Source: Alphaproteobacteria bacterium
GTDB lineage: Bacteria; Pseudomonadota; Alphaproteobacteria; Rickettsiales; UBA8987
Assembly: GCA_030429625.1 (NCBI GenBank)
Contig: JAUIFA010000002.1
Span: forward strand, 248,001-312,000
Direction of reading: 5' to 3'
DNA: 64,000 bases
This document shows positions 34,853 to 43,465 of the stretch, in pieces. The translations under genes and the position numbers were made by a program. Position 1 is the first letter of the stretch. Every line of letters begins with the position of its first letter. The notes beneath the pieces are model-generated. The model was not told where the DNA came from and searched no databases. It saw only the letters and a list, made by a program, of their open reading frames with translations.

Positions 34853-36928
34853 ATGACTGTTACAGAAGATAATGAGTCTGCTGGCATATATAACCGTGTG
34901 ACTCTTGGGGTCGGCGTAATTTTGCTGATGGCTGTTTTTGCGGTTATGGGTGCTGTACGCCTTGCAAACAGAGAATTTGAAAGGGACATGCGCAATTGGG
35001 AAGTACGTTTGGGGATTACGGCAGATGCGCGCTATAATGCGGTGCAACAATGGGTGGATACACAATTTACAGAAATGATTGCGGTGGCGGACAATGTTAC
35101 GGTTCAGTTATTTATGACAGAGTTTGACCTTAAATCAGACAAGCAATATTTAACGGAAGACGAGCAGGGGCAAGTGTCCTTTATCCGGAACTATCTTATT
35201 GCCACGGCAGAAAGAACCGGATTTTATTCTAATATTTCGCCGCAGAAAATAGGAGCCAATATCACCCAATCGGGCAATGCGGGCATTGCACTGTTGGATG
35301 CTGAGGGTACACCGCTTGTGGTCACCGATGGGATGCCGTCTATGCTGGAAAGAGACGCCAATGGAAACCGTTCGGATTTTATGAGGAAGTCACTAGCAGG
35401 TCAGCCTCAAATCAAAGATATTTTTCTTTATAACGGAACCCCTTTAATTGCTTTTTCTGCGCCGATTTATGCCATTCAGGGTGATGAAGAAGGTAATGCT
35501 AAACAGGTGGGGGTGGTCGTCGGAGTTAAACCGGCGCAAGGATTGTATCAGGCGTTAAATAAAACACAAGTGATGGAAAAGACCACTGAGACTCTGCTGG
35601 TTAGGGAAAGTAATGATGTGGTAGAATATATCTCGCCACTGGCCGATGGGCGTGCGCCTTTAACATTAAAATTAAGTCGTGATAAGCGCAGGAAGCCTTC
35701 CGCAGCAGAATTTGTAATAGATAATAAAGGAGGGTTTGCGGTCACCGACGATTATAATTCTAGCAAGGTTTTAGTCACTGGGCGTAAAATAAACCGTACC
35801 CCTTGGTATTTGGTGCATAAAGTTAGTCGAAAGGAAGCATTAGCAGAAAGCGATGAAAGAAAAGGCAGTATCATTGCCATCGGTGTGCTCATAATCTCCA
35901 CGTTGGTTCTGATTATCCTTGCTGTATGGCGGCATGGCTCTTCGGTTCGTTATAAGCATTTGGCTGATAAATTCCGCAGTCAGGAGCGGTTATTGCGTTT
36001 GGTAAGCGACAATCAGCCTGATGCAATGTACATTGTGGATAAATCATTGCGTTATTGTTTTGCCAATCAAAGCGCGGCAGATGATGTCCGGATGAGTCAG
36101 GATGAAATGCTAGGCAAGTCGTTGCGTAGCGTGGCAGGAAGCATCAAAGCCGATCAATGTGCAGAGATTATTGAAAATGTGCTGGAGCATGGTGGAGTCG
36201 GTTCCCACATTCAGAGAATTGAGGGGGAGCATGGACAAGTTAGGGTCATTCAATCCAAATATATTCCCTTGGATCGAGTGCCAAGAATTTTAACCAGTGG
36301 TGTTACACCAGGGGTACTGGTGGCCGAACAGGATATTACACAAGCCATCTCAGAAAAAGAACGTAGGGAACGTTTGTTAAATGGTTTGGTGGACACGTTG
36401 GTTTCTGTGGTTGATAGTCGTGATCATTATTCGGCTGATCATTCTACACAAGTTGCAGAGTTGGCACATTCAATTGCCAGCGAGATGGATTTGGATGAGG
36501 TGATGGTTGAAACCGCTACCATTGCGGCAAAATTGATGAATTTGGGTAAAATAATCATGCCACGTGAGTTGTTGACCAAAGAAGGAAAATATACCACCAA
36601 AGAGAAAAAAATGATTCTTGATGCGCGTAAAGCCAGTGTAGAATTTATACAGGGTTTGGAATTTAACGGGCCGGTGAGCGACACTTTAAATCAGGTGGGT
36701 GAACATTGGGATGGATCAGGTGAGCTGGGTTTAAAAGGAGATGAGTCTATCGTCACCGCACGTATTGTCTCCATCGCTAATAAATATGTCGCCATGACCA
36801 GTGACCGCTCCTATCGTGGAAAACTTTCCAGCGAGGAGGCTCTCGATATATTAATGGAGCAAATTGGCAAAAAATACGAACGTAGGCTTGTGGTTGCCCT
36901 TGCCAATTATATCGAAAATCATAGTTAA
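34853..36928 (+). CDS. Membrane sensor with Cache-like, PAS and degenerate HD-GYP domains
   Basis: The 691-residue protein has membrane segments at about 16-36 and 337-358 enclosing a large periplasmic sensor region of dCache type. A PAS domain (about 378-490, LLRLVSDNQPDAMYIVDKSLRYCFANQSAA) follows, and then an HD-GYP-like domain (about 505-685). In the latter, the metal-binding HD of LHDIGK is replaced by M562-N563 (LMNLGK) and the GYP segment reads H618-WDGSGELG, so phosphodiesterase activity is doubtful; it may bind c-di-GMP without cleaving it. ATG 34853 has GGGGGAG just upstream. It diverges from the LapG-like peptidase gene. Confidence 0.82.
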   Translation: MTVTEDNESAGIYNRVTLGVGVILLMAVFAVMGAVRLANREFERDMRNWEVRLGITADARYNAVQQWVDTQFTEMIAVADNVTVQLFMTEFDLKSDKQYLTEDEQGQVSFIRNYLIATAERTGFYSNISPQKIGANITQSGNAGIALLDAEGTPLVVTDGMPSMLERDANGNRSDFMRKSLAGQPQIKDIFLYNGTPLIAFSAPIYAIQGDEEGNAKQVGVVVGVKPAQGLYQALNKTQVMEKTTETLLVRESNDVVEYISPLADGRAPLTLKLSRDKRRKPSAAEFVIDNKGGFAVTDDYNSSKVLVTGRKINRTPWYLVHKVSRKEALAESDERKGSIIAIGVLIISTLVLIILAVWRHGSSVRYKHLADKFRSQERLLRLVSDNQPDAMYIVDKSLRYCFANQSAADDVRMSQDEMLGKSLRSVAGSIKADQCAEIIENVLEHGGVGSHIQRIEGEHGQVRVIQSKYIPLDRVPRILTSGVTPGVLVAEQDITQAISEKERRERLLNGLVDTLVSVVDSRDHYSADHSTQVAELAHSIASEMDLDEVMVETATIAAKLMNLGKIIMPRELLTKEGKYTTKEKKMILDARKASVEFIQGLEFNGPVSDTLNQVGEHWDGSGELGLKGDESIVTARIVSIANKYVAMTSDRSYRGKLSSEEALDILMEQIGKKYERRLVVALANYIENHS

Positions 36929-37003
36929 TTTCTGGCAAAACACTTGTCACCCTGCCTATTATTATGCTATTTAGGTAAATCGTTAATTTTTTAAGGATTT
37001 TAT

Positions 37004-37951
37004 ATGAGTAATGCATTTGTCTTTCCCGGCCAAGGTTCTCAATTTATTGGTATGGGCAAAGAAGTATACGACGCTTTCATACAAGCCAGAGAAGTATTTC
37101 AAGAAGTTGATGAGGCTTTAAAACAAAATCTTACAAAATTAATCTTTGAAGGGGATATTGAAGAACTCACCCTGACTCACAATGCACAGCCGGCTTTGAT
37201 GGCAACCTCAATTGCAATTTTACGGGTTTTAGAAAAACAGGGCGGAAAATCTATTGATATGTTTGCCAGCCATGTGGCCGGTCATTCTTTGGGTGAATAT
37301 ACGGCGTTATGTGCGGCAGGGGCACTTTCTCTTACGGATACGGCAAAACTATTGAGAATTCGGGGCAATGCGATGCAGGACGCTGTGCCAAAAGGGCAAG
37401 GTGGCATGGTAGCGCTTATTGGTCTGGATTTAAAGGCGGCAGAAGAAGTGGCAGCCAAAGCCAGTGCTGAAGCGGGTTCAGGTGAGTCGTTACAGGTGGC
37501 GAATGATAATTCTCAGGGGCAGGTGGTATTAAGCGGTACGGTTGGAGCCATCGCAGCAGGAGAGGCCTTTGCCAAAGAATTTGGGGCAAAGCGTTATCTG
37601 CCTTTAAATGTCAGCGCACCTTTTCACAGTAATCTTATGCAGCCAGCGGCTGACGTAATGCGGGATGCTTTGTCAGGAGTTGAGGTTAAATCGCCTTCTG
37701 TTCCTTTGATTGCCAATGTTACCGCGGATGTAGCAAATTCTCCAGAAACAATCCGTCATTTACTGGTACAGCAGATGACCGCACGTGTGCGCTGGACAGA
37801 ATCGGTGGCTAAGTTGGCACAATTAGGTGTTACGAGAACTGTTGAGATTGGTGCGGGGAAGGTGTTAACGGGTTTAACAAAGCGCATCGACAAAGAGTTA
37901 GACGCATGTGCTATTAATACACCAGAAGACATCGAATCATTTTTAAATTAA
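37004..37951 (+). CDS. fabD: Malonyl-CoA:ACP transacylase
   Basis: FabD loads malonyl groups onto acyl carrier protein. The 315-residue protein starts FVFPGQGSQFIGMG; the nucleophile is S95 in AGHSLGEYTAL, the arginine lies in LRIRGNAMQDA, and the histidine in NVSAPFHSNLM. It opens a fatty acid synthesis group, but a ureohydrolase gene separates it from fabG. Confidence 0.97.
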   Translation: MSNAFVFPGQGSQFIGMGKEVYDAFIQAREVFQEVDEALKQNLTKLIFEGDIEELTLTHNAQPALMATSIAILRVLEKQGGKSIDMFASHVAGHSLGEYTALCAAGALSLTDTAKLLRIRGNAMQDAVPKGQGGMVALIGLDLKAAEEVAAKASAEAGSGESLQVANDNSQGQVVLSGTVGAIAAGEAFAKEFGAKRYLPLNVSAPFHSNLMQPAADVMRDALSGVEVKSPSVPLIANVTADVANSPETIRHLLVQQMTARVRWTESVAKLAQLGVTRTVEIGAGKVLTGLTKRIDKELDACAINTPEDIESFLN

Positions 37952-37973
37952 TACTATTGTTGGAGTTTTGAGA

Positions 37974-39314
37974 ATGAGTGGAAATATATCCATAGTAAGC
38001 TATCCTTTTGCTGGTGGTGCGGGGAAGCATCGTGCGGGATATGCACCTGAAATAATACGTGAAATATTAGAGCCGCATTTAACAGAATATGTTGATACGT
38101 GGAAGACGGTGGAGACCGTTTCTCCTTCTGCCATACCAAATAAGCGAGATGAAGAAACCGGTTTAAAAAACTTTGAAGAAGTCTCACAAGCAGTAACTAA
38201 TTTGGCCAACCAATTGGCTTCTGAACAATGGGAAGGCAATAAATCTATCACATTGGGCGGTGGACATACACAAGGGCTGGCAACGTTATTGGCAACTCAG
38301 CTGATTGAGGTACTAAAGTCGATAAAGAATAATGAATTGAACGTACCGGCAGACGATAAATCTGTATTGATGGGGCTGGCAAATGAACATAATTGGAAAG
38401 CCGCAGGTCAAAAGATCGATGATTTGCTTGAAAAAGGAACGTTAGACAAAGCGCAGTTTGATAGAGTAATTGATCGAATGATAGTGATCTGGCCGGACTC
38501 TCATGCCGATTATAATGATCGTAATATTTCGCCTTCTGGCAATATTCATGGCATGCCTTTGGCGGGTGCTGCGGGCAGGGACATTGCCGGATTGGAAAAT
38601 ATTTTTGGGAAGACAATACATATTAATCCTAAAAACATGTATGTGGTAGGCAGTCGTGATCTTGATCCAGAAGAAATTAAACTGATGGAAAAAGACGGGG
38701 TGAACTACAAGCCTTATGATTTACACCATACGGCCGAAGGTAATATCCGTACTTTTGGTAATACAAAAGATGAAGCAGGGCGTAATATTCATCGTCAGAA
38801 TGCAGATGGATCGGATAAACCAACCTTGGGAAAAGTCATAGATGAGATCATGGATTCTCACCCTGATAAGAAATTTATCATCTCATTTGATGTGGATGTG
38901 ATTCATGGGCGTTTTGTCAGCGCAACGGGAACACCTATGGGTTTAAAAATGGTCAGTGCGCCAGAGCCTCTAAAGGACAAAGAGGATGTGTATATTCGTA
39001 AAAACATCAACGAACAATCTCCTGCCGGGCCATCGGCTTTGGATGCGTATGACTCCATGAAAGGAAGAATTGATGACCCGCGTATTGTGTCTATTGGTAT
39101 TACTGAGGCTAGTCCTGCTGTGGGTTTGATGGGAGACCCACATATGGAAAGAATCCCTGGGTTGACGCTGATAACTGCCATGAAGTTACTGATTTCAACT
39201 TTAGGAGCAGATATCAATGAGATAGGACGCAAAACAAGAGAAAATAATGCACAGCGTATTCTGTTGGAAAGGATAGAGACCGCGATGCAGGACGAAAGAG
39301 GAACCGCAATTTAA
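37974..39314 (+). CDS. Arginase/agmatinase-family ureohydrolase with insertions
   Basis: The 446-residue protein has the ureohydrolase fold with all six manganese ligands: H98 in GGGHTQG, D175, H177 and D179 in WPDSHADYN, and D306 and D308 in SFDVDVIHG. The family hydrolyses guanidino compounds (arginine, agmatine, guanidinobutyrate and others) to urea or formamide. Canonical members have about 300-320 residues; here roughly 50 extra residues lie between H98 and D175 and others near 230-290, so the substrate cannot be assigned. ATG 37974 is chosen because TTGGAG is eight bases upstream. It lies between fabD (22-base gap) and fabG (11-base gap). Confidence 0.85.
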   Translation: MSGNISIVSYPFAGGAGKHRAGYAPEIIREILEPHLTEYVDTWKTVETVSPSAIPNKRDEETGLKNFEEVSQAVTNLANQLASEQWEGNKSITLGGGHTQGLATLLATQLIEVLKSIKNNELNVPADDKSVLMGLANEHNWKAAGQKIDDLLEKGTLDKAQFDRVIDRMIVIWPDSHADYNDRNISPSGNIHGMPLAGAAGRDIAGLENIFGKTIHINPKNMYVVGSRDLDPEEIKLMEKDGVNYKPYDLHHTAEGNIRTFGNTKDEAGRNIHRQNADGSDKPTLGKVIDEIMDSHPDKKFIISFDVDVIHGRFVSATGTPMGLKMVSAPEPLKDKEDVYIRKNINEQSPAGPSALDAYDSMKGRIDDPRIVSIGITEASPAVGLMGDPHMERIPGLTLITAMKLLISTLGADINEIGRKTRENNAQRILLERIETAMQDERGTAI

Positions 39315-39325
39315 AGGAACAGAAT

Positions 39326-40063
39326 ATGCAATTTGAAGGAAAAACAGCGTTAGTAACAGGGGCAACAGGCGGAATTGGTGGTGCTATTGTTAAAGATTTA
39401 CATGCAAAAGGGGCAACAGTAGCTATTTCTGGTACGCGCGAAGAAAAGCTCAAAGAGCTGGCTGATGAGCTGGGAAATCAAAGAGTGCACGTGCTTCCGT
39501 GCAATCTTTCAGATTTTGAGGCGGTCAAAGAATTAGCCAAACAAGCCGAAGAGGCCATGGGTGGAATCGATATTTTGGTATGTAATGCAGGGATTACCAA
39601 GGATGGGCTTGCTATGCGTATGAGTGATGAGGATTTTGCCTCGGTCATTGATGTGAACCTAACCTCTGTCTTTGTATTGATACGCTCCTGTTTGAGGGGA
39701 ATGATGAAACAAAGGTCAGGAAGAATTATAAACATCAGTTCCGTTGTGGGAACTGCAGGCAATCCAGGTCAGGCCAACTATGTGGCATCTAAGGCCGGTT
39801 TGGCTGGGTTAACCAAATCATTGGCGTTAGAAGTTGCCTCACGCGGTATTACAATTAACAATGTGGCTCCGGGGTTTATACGTACTGCCATGACCGAAAA
39901 ACTTAATGAAGATCAACAAAAAGCCATCACAGATACCATTCCTTCGGGGCAATTTGGTGTTCCAGAAGATATTTCCGGTGTGGTTTCGTTCTTAGCAAGT
40001 GATGCGGCCTCTTACATTACCGGCCAAACTATCCATGTTAATGGTGGAATGTTAATGGTGTAA
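39326..40063 (+). CDS. fabG: 3-oxoacyl-ACP reductase
   Basis: FabG reduces 3-oxoacyl-ACP with NADPH in fatty acid elongation. The 245-residue short-chain dehydrogenase has TGATGGIGGAIVKDL for cofactor binding, NAGITKDGLAMRM (NNAG-like motif), the catalytic serine in INISSVVGTAGNPGQANY with YVASKAGLAG (YxxxK), and the C-terminus FLASDAASYITGQTIHVNGGM, all characteristic of FabG. A 153-base gap with a promoter separates it from acpP. A 33-codon frame there was rejected. Confidence 0.97.
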   Translation: MQFEGKTALVTGATGGIGGAIVKDLHAKGATVAISGTREEKLKELADELGNQRVHVLPCNLSDFEAVKELAKQAEEAMGGIDILVCNAGITKDGLAMRMSDEDFASVIDVNLTSVFVLIRSCLRGMMKQRSGRIINISSVVGTAGNPGQANYVASKAGLAGLTKSLALEVASRGITINNVAPGFIRTAMTEKLNEDQQKAITDTIPSGQFGVPEDISGVVSFLASDAASYITGQTIHVNGGMLMV

Positions 40064-40128
40064 TCCACTGTATGTATTAGGTTTATAGTATTTGTAATGA
40101 AAAAATACGTATATAATTGTGTTAAATG

Positions 40129-40157
40129 TTGCAATCGGCTTTATGACAGGATATATA
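40129..40157 (+). promoter_or_regulatory. Probable promoter of acpP
   Basis: TTGCAA (40129-40134), 17 bases and TATATA (40152-40157, continuing AT) fit a sigma-70 promoter about 60 bases upstream of acpP. acpP is usually strongly expressed and often has its own promoter between fabG and acpP. Confidence 0.55.
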
Positions 40158-40216
40158 ATCTTCCTGATAAAGTGACTGTTGTGGTCAGTAGTTATTAATA
40201 AAAGTAGGGAATTATT

Positions 40217-40447
40217 ATGAGTGATATTCAGGCTCGTGTGGTTAAAATTGTTGCTGAACATCTCGATGTTGAGGAAGATAAGGTAAGTGCTGATGCTAGC
40301 TTTACAGATGATCTTGGGGCAGACAGTTTAGACCAGGTTGAACTGGTTATGGCATTTGAAGAGGAGTTCAGTATTGACATTCCCGATGATGCTGCTGAAA
40401 AGATAGCCACGGTTAGTGATGCGGTTAAATTTATTGAAGCTGCTTAA
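40217..40447 (+). CDS. acpP: Acyl carrier protein
   Basis: ACP carries the growing acyl chain on phosphopantetheine. The 76-residue acidic protein has the attachment serine in [21 protein letters not shown] (DSL motif). The C-terminal helix ([10 protein letters not shown]) and length are standard. GTAGGGA precedes ATG. A hairpin follows the stop codon before fabF. Confidence 0.97.
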   Translation: MSDIQARVVKIVAEHLDVEEDKVSADASFTDDLGADSLDQVELVMAFEEEFSIDIPDDAAEKIATVSDAVKFIEAA

Positions 40448-40476
40448 GATCATTGGGGTTTCTTAATATAATTTGT

Positions 40477-40520
40477 AAAGAAGGGACGGAAGCCTAACGC
40501 TCGTCCCTTTCTTTCATTTT
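40477..40520 (+). terminator. Terminator or attenuator between acpP and fabF
   Basis: AAAGAAGGGACG (40477-40488) pairs with CGTCCCTT-T-CTTT (40502-40514, one bulge), followed by CATTTT. This would let most transcripts end after acpP and some continue to fabF, giving more ACP than ketosynthase. The structure was seen; partial read-through is inferred. Confidence 0.65.
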
Positions 40521-40548
40521 AGCAACGGTAAAACAAAGAAGAGTATCT

Positions 40549-41811
40549 ATGAGACGTGTGGTTGTAACTGGTATTGGAATGGTTTCCCCCCTAGCATGCG
40601 GTGCTGAGGAAACATGGAAAAAACTTCTCAATGGTGAATCTGGAATCGGTAAGATCACTCGGTTTGACGCCAGTGAAATCTCATGCAATATTGCCGGTGA
40701 AGTGCCTTTTGGTGAAGGCGTAGGTGAATTTAATTCCGAAGATTGGATCGATCGTAAAGAAAAGCGTCAGATGGATTTGTTCACACAATACGCTATGGCA
40801 GCAGCGAAAATGGCCATTGATGAATCAGGTATTGCCTTTGGTGAAGGGGCTAACGAAGAAGAACTAAAACGCACCGGTGTGATTGTAGGTTCGGGGATTG
40901 GTGGTTTGCCGGAGATTGATCGCAATGTGCCGATTATGAAAGAATCTGGCTGGCGCAAGCTTAGCCCATTCTTCTTACCATCGATTTTAATTAACATTGC
41001 CTCTGGTCACATTTCTATGAAATATGGCTTTAGAGGGCCAAATCACTCTGTGGTAACGGCCTGTGCTACAGGGGGTCATGCCATTGGTGATGCGGCAAAT
41101 ATGATTGCTAATGATTATGCCGATGTGATGATTGCCGGCAGTGGTGAAGGCAGTGTTACCCCTATTGCTATTGGTGGTTTTGCGGCCTGCCGTGCGCTTT
41201 CAACGGGTTACAACGATACGCCTGAGAAAGGTTCTCGTCCGTGGGATAAAGGCCGTGACGGCTTTGTAATGGGCGAGGGTGCGGGTATTGTGGTGCTTGA
41301 AGAGTACGAACGTGCAAAAAAACGTGGGGCAAAAATATATGGTGAACTGGTGGGCTATGGTCTTTCTGGTGATGCGTATCACATTACTTCTCCCCATCCG
41401 GAAGGACGCGGCGGCTATGATGCAATGGTATGTGCAATGAAGCGTTCGGGTTTAAATACCGAGGATATTGGCTATATCAATGCGCATGGTACATCAACTC
41501 CGGTAGGTGATATGATTGAGTTTGGATCGGTCAAACGTTTGTTTGAGGGTTCTTCATTGTCTATGTCATCGACAAAATCTGCCATGGGACATTTGCTTGG
41601 TGGTGCGGGCAGTGTGGAGGCCATTATCGCCATCCTTGCCATGCGTGATCAAGTGTGCCCACCAACGTTGAATTTGGATGATCCGGACGAAGGCTGTCAG
41701 GGAATTGATTTGGTACCACACACGGCAAAAGAACGTAAGATTGATGCCATTCTAAGTAATTCTTTTGGTTTTGGTGGTACAAACGTGTCGTTGGTATTCA
41801 AGAAAGTCTAA
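40549..41811 (+). CDS. fabF: 3-oxoacyl-ACP synthase II
   Basis: FabF condenses acyl-ACP with malonyl-ACP. The 420-residue protein has the thiolase-fold active site Cys-His-His: C172 in VTACATGGHAIG, H313 in NAHGTSTPVGD and H348 in SAMGHLLGGAG. The end SNSFGFGGTNVSLVFKKV is standard. It is the last gene of the fatty acid group and converges with the sirtuin gene immediately after its stop. Confidence 0.97.
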   Translation: MRRVVVTGIGMVSPLACGAEETWKKLLNGESGIGKITRFDASEISCNIAGEVPFGEGVGEFNSEDWIDRKEKRQMDLFTQYAMAAAKMAIDESGIAFGEGANEEELKRTGVIVGSGIGGLPEIDRNVPIMKESGWRKLSPFFLPSILINIASGHISMKYGFRGPNHSVVTACATGGHAIGDAANMIANDYADVMIAGSGEGSVTPIAIGGFAACRALSTGYNDTPEKGSRPWDKGRDGFVMGEGAGIVVLEEYERAKKRGAKIYGELVGYGLSGDAYHITSPHPEGRGGYDAMVCAMKRSGLNTEDIGYINAHGTSTPVGDMIEFGSVKRLFEGSSLSMSSTKSAMGHLLGGAGSVEAIIAILAMRDQVCPPTLNLDDPDEGCQGIDLVPHTAKERKIDAILSNSFGFGGTNVSLVFKKV

Positions 41812-42534
41812 TTACGATCCAGACAGCATTTTATGCACAAAGAGGGGGACAACTTCCGTCGCAGGGCCATAATAACAATCGTCAAACAGGCTTTCGACTT
41901 CTGAGGGCATAAGATTGAGTTCAATGGTGTGGGCAAAACCATTATTGATGGCTTCCTGCACAAATCCTGCTGCTGGATAGACACTACCTGATGTTCCGAT
42001 AGACATAAAAATTCCACATTCGGCAAGGGCTTGATAAATAGCCTCCATTTCTAAGGGCATCTCACCAAACCAGACTATATGTGGCCGTAACGTACCAAAA
42101 TCGTTACAGCATTCACATTTTGAATGTTCGTCCACGTCACCATCCCAATCCATCACGTGGCCAGTATTCAGGCAGCGCATTTTTTTGAGTTCACCATGCA
42201 TATGGATCAAATTCTTTGAACCGGCACGCTCGTGTAAATCGTCAACATTCTGGGTTATAAGTAACACTTCCCCCGGCCATTGCTTTTCGAGCTCTGCCAG
42301 TGCAAAATGTGCAGCATTGGGATCAACGCTTTTAAGTTCATTTCTACGCATGTTGTAAAAAGATTGTACCAATTCAGGATTGTCCATAAAGGCTTCAGGG
42401 GTGGCAACTTCTTCTACGCGATAATCATTCCACAAACCGTCTTCTGCACGGAAGGTGGCAAGGCCTGATTCAGCAGAAATTCCTGCGCCGGTAAGGATAA
42501 CGATATTGGGGTATTCCGGTATAATATTTGACAT
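41812..42534 (-). CDS. cobB: NAD-dependent protein deacylase, sirtuin class III
   Basis: The 240-residue sirtuin has the Rossmann motif [15 protein letters not shown], the catalytic region [23 protein letters not shown] and the [12 protein letters not shown] segment. FYNMRR carries the YxxR pair that recognises succinyl- and malonyl-lysine, so it is a class III, CobB/SIRT5-type deacylase. The zinc region [16 protein letters not shown]...KCECC resembles E. coli CobB. It is probably the last gene in the long minus-strand series beginning near 57.9 kb; ldcA ends 28 bases upstream. Confidence 0.93.
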   Translation of the reverse strand: MSNIIPEYPNIVILTGAGISAESGLATFRAEDGLWNDYRVEEVATPEAFMDNPELVQSFYNMRRNELKSVDPNAAHFALAELEKQWPGEVLLITQNVDDLHERAGSKNLIHMHGELKKMRCLNTGHVMDWDGDVDEHSKCECCNDFGTLRPHIVWFGEMPLEMEAIYQALAECGIFMSIGTSGSVYPAAGFVQEAINNGFAHTIELNLMPSEVESLFDDCYYGPATEVVPLFVHKMLSGS

Positions 42535-42562
42535 AATCTTATTTCTTAACTATTCAATATAA

Positions 42563-43462
42563 TCATTTGTTATTACAGGTTAATATACTGTCAGTACAGG
42601 TAATTTTACTCTTTGTACCAAGGGGCAAGGGATGATTAATTTCACCATGACCAATGCCCGATATTTTAAATACAGGAAAGGACATTTTTTTGGCAAAACG
42701 TTGCAACACCAAAGTAATATTTTCACTTTGATCCTCAATTTCTTCGCAGACAAAATCGCCAAAAATAACGGCCTTGGTATGATCAAAAATTCCCGCCTGT
42801 TGCAGGTGAATCAATATACGTTCCACCCGATAAGCGCGCTCATCAATATCCTCAATGAAGATAATATTATTCTCCCCTCGAATTTGCCATGAAGTGGCAA
42901 CAGAACTTTGAATCAGCATGAGATTCCCACCGGTTATTTTTCCTTCAGTAATATCATTAGAAAAGTTATTTAGTGGAGTGAGAGGGTAGTGCTGTTGGGT
43001 ATTTTTACCAAAGATTATGTCATTCAGTAGGGCAATGGATTGGGCGTTGATTCGGTTTTTCATTAATTGCCACACCACCGCGCCGTGGAGCGTGCTCCAT
43101 CCCCATTTATTATTTAAAAATAAATGTAGGGCAGTGATATCACTAAAGCCAATGACCAGCTTTTGTTTTGTCGGCGGAGTAATCTTTTCCAGAGCAGGAA
43201 TGATATTGGCAGTTCCATAGCCACCTTTGAGACACCAGATGGCTTTTGAGTCTTCTGCCAACAGAGCATGGATCAGCTGTTTGGCGCGTTCTTCCTCATT
43301 GTGAGAGGAGAAAGGGTCATCACCCAGTAAATTTTCTGACACACGCGCGATGAGTCCCAACGATTCAATATACTCCTTACAAGGCTGAATCTCGTTGGGT
43401 TTAATGCCATACCCCGGGGCAATGAGATCAACAATATCGCCTTTCTTTAAAGAATCCCACAT
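42563..43462 (-). CDS. ldcA: LD-carboxypeptidase (family S66)
   Basis: LdcA removes the terminal D-alanine from muramoyl tetrapeptides during peptidoglycan recycling in the cytoplasm. The 299-residue protein starts LKKGDIVDLIAPGYGI; the nucleophile is the serine in IGFSDITALH, and the Glu-His pair is in FIEDIDERAYRVERIL and SGIGHGEINHPLPLG. The start codon lies three bases after the prfB stop. It joins amiC and mrcA upstream as a third cell-wall gene of this series. Confidence 0.92.
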   Translation of the reverse strand: MWDSLKKGDIVDLIAPGYGIKPNEIQPCKEYIESLGLIARVSENLLGDDPFSSHNEEERAKQLIHALLAEDSKAIWCLKGGYGTANIIPALEKITPPTKQKLVIGFSDITALHLFLNNKWGWSTLHGAVVWQLMKNRINAQSIALLNDIIFGKNTQQHYPLTPLNNFSNDITEGKITGGNLMLIQSSVATSWQIRGENNIIFIEDIDERAYRVERILIHLQQAGIFDHTKAVIFGDFVCEEIEDQSENITLVLQRFAKKMSFPVFKISGIGHGEINHPLPLGTKSKITCTDSILTCNNK

Positions 43463-43465
43463 GAT

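Noticed and set aside
40097-40198. 33-codon frame with three cysteines between fabG and acpP
   Set aside because: No Shine-Dalgarno sequence, and the acpP promoter lies inside it.
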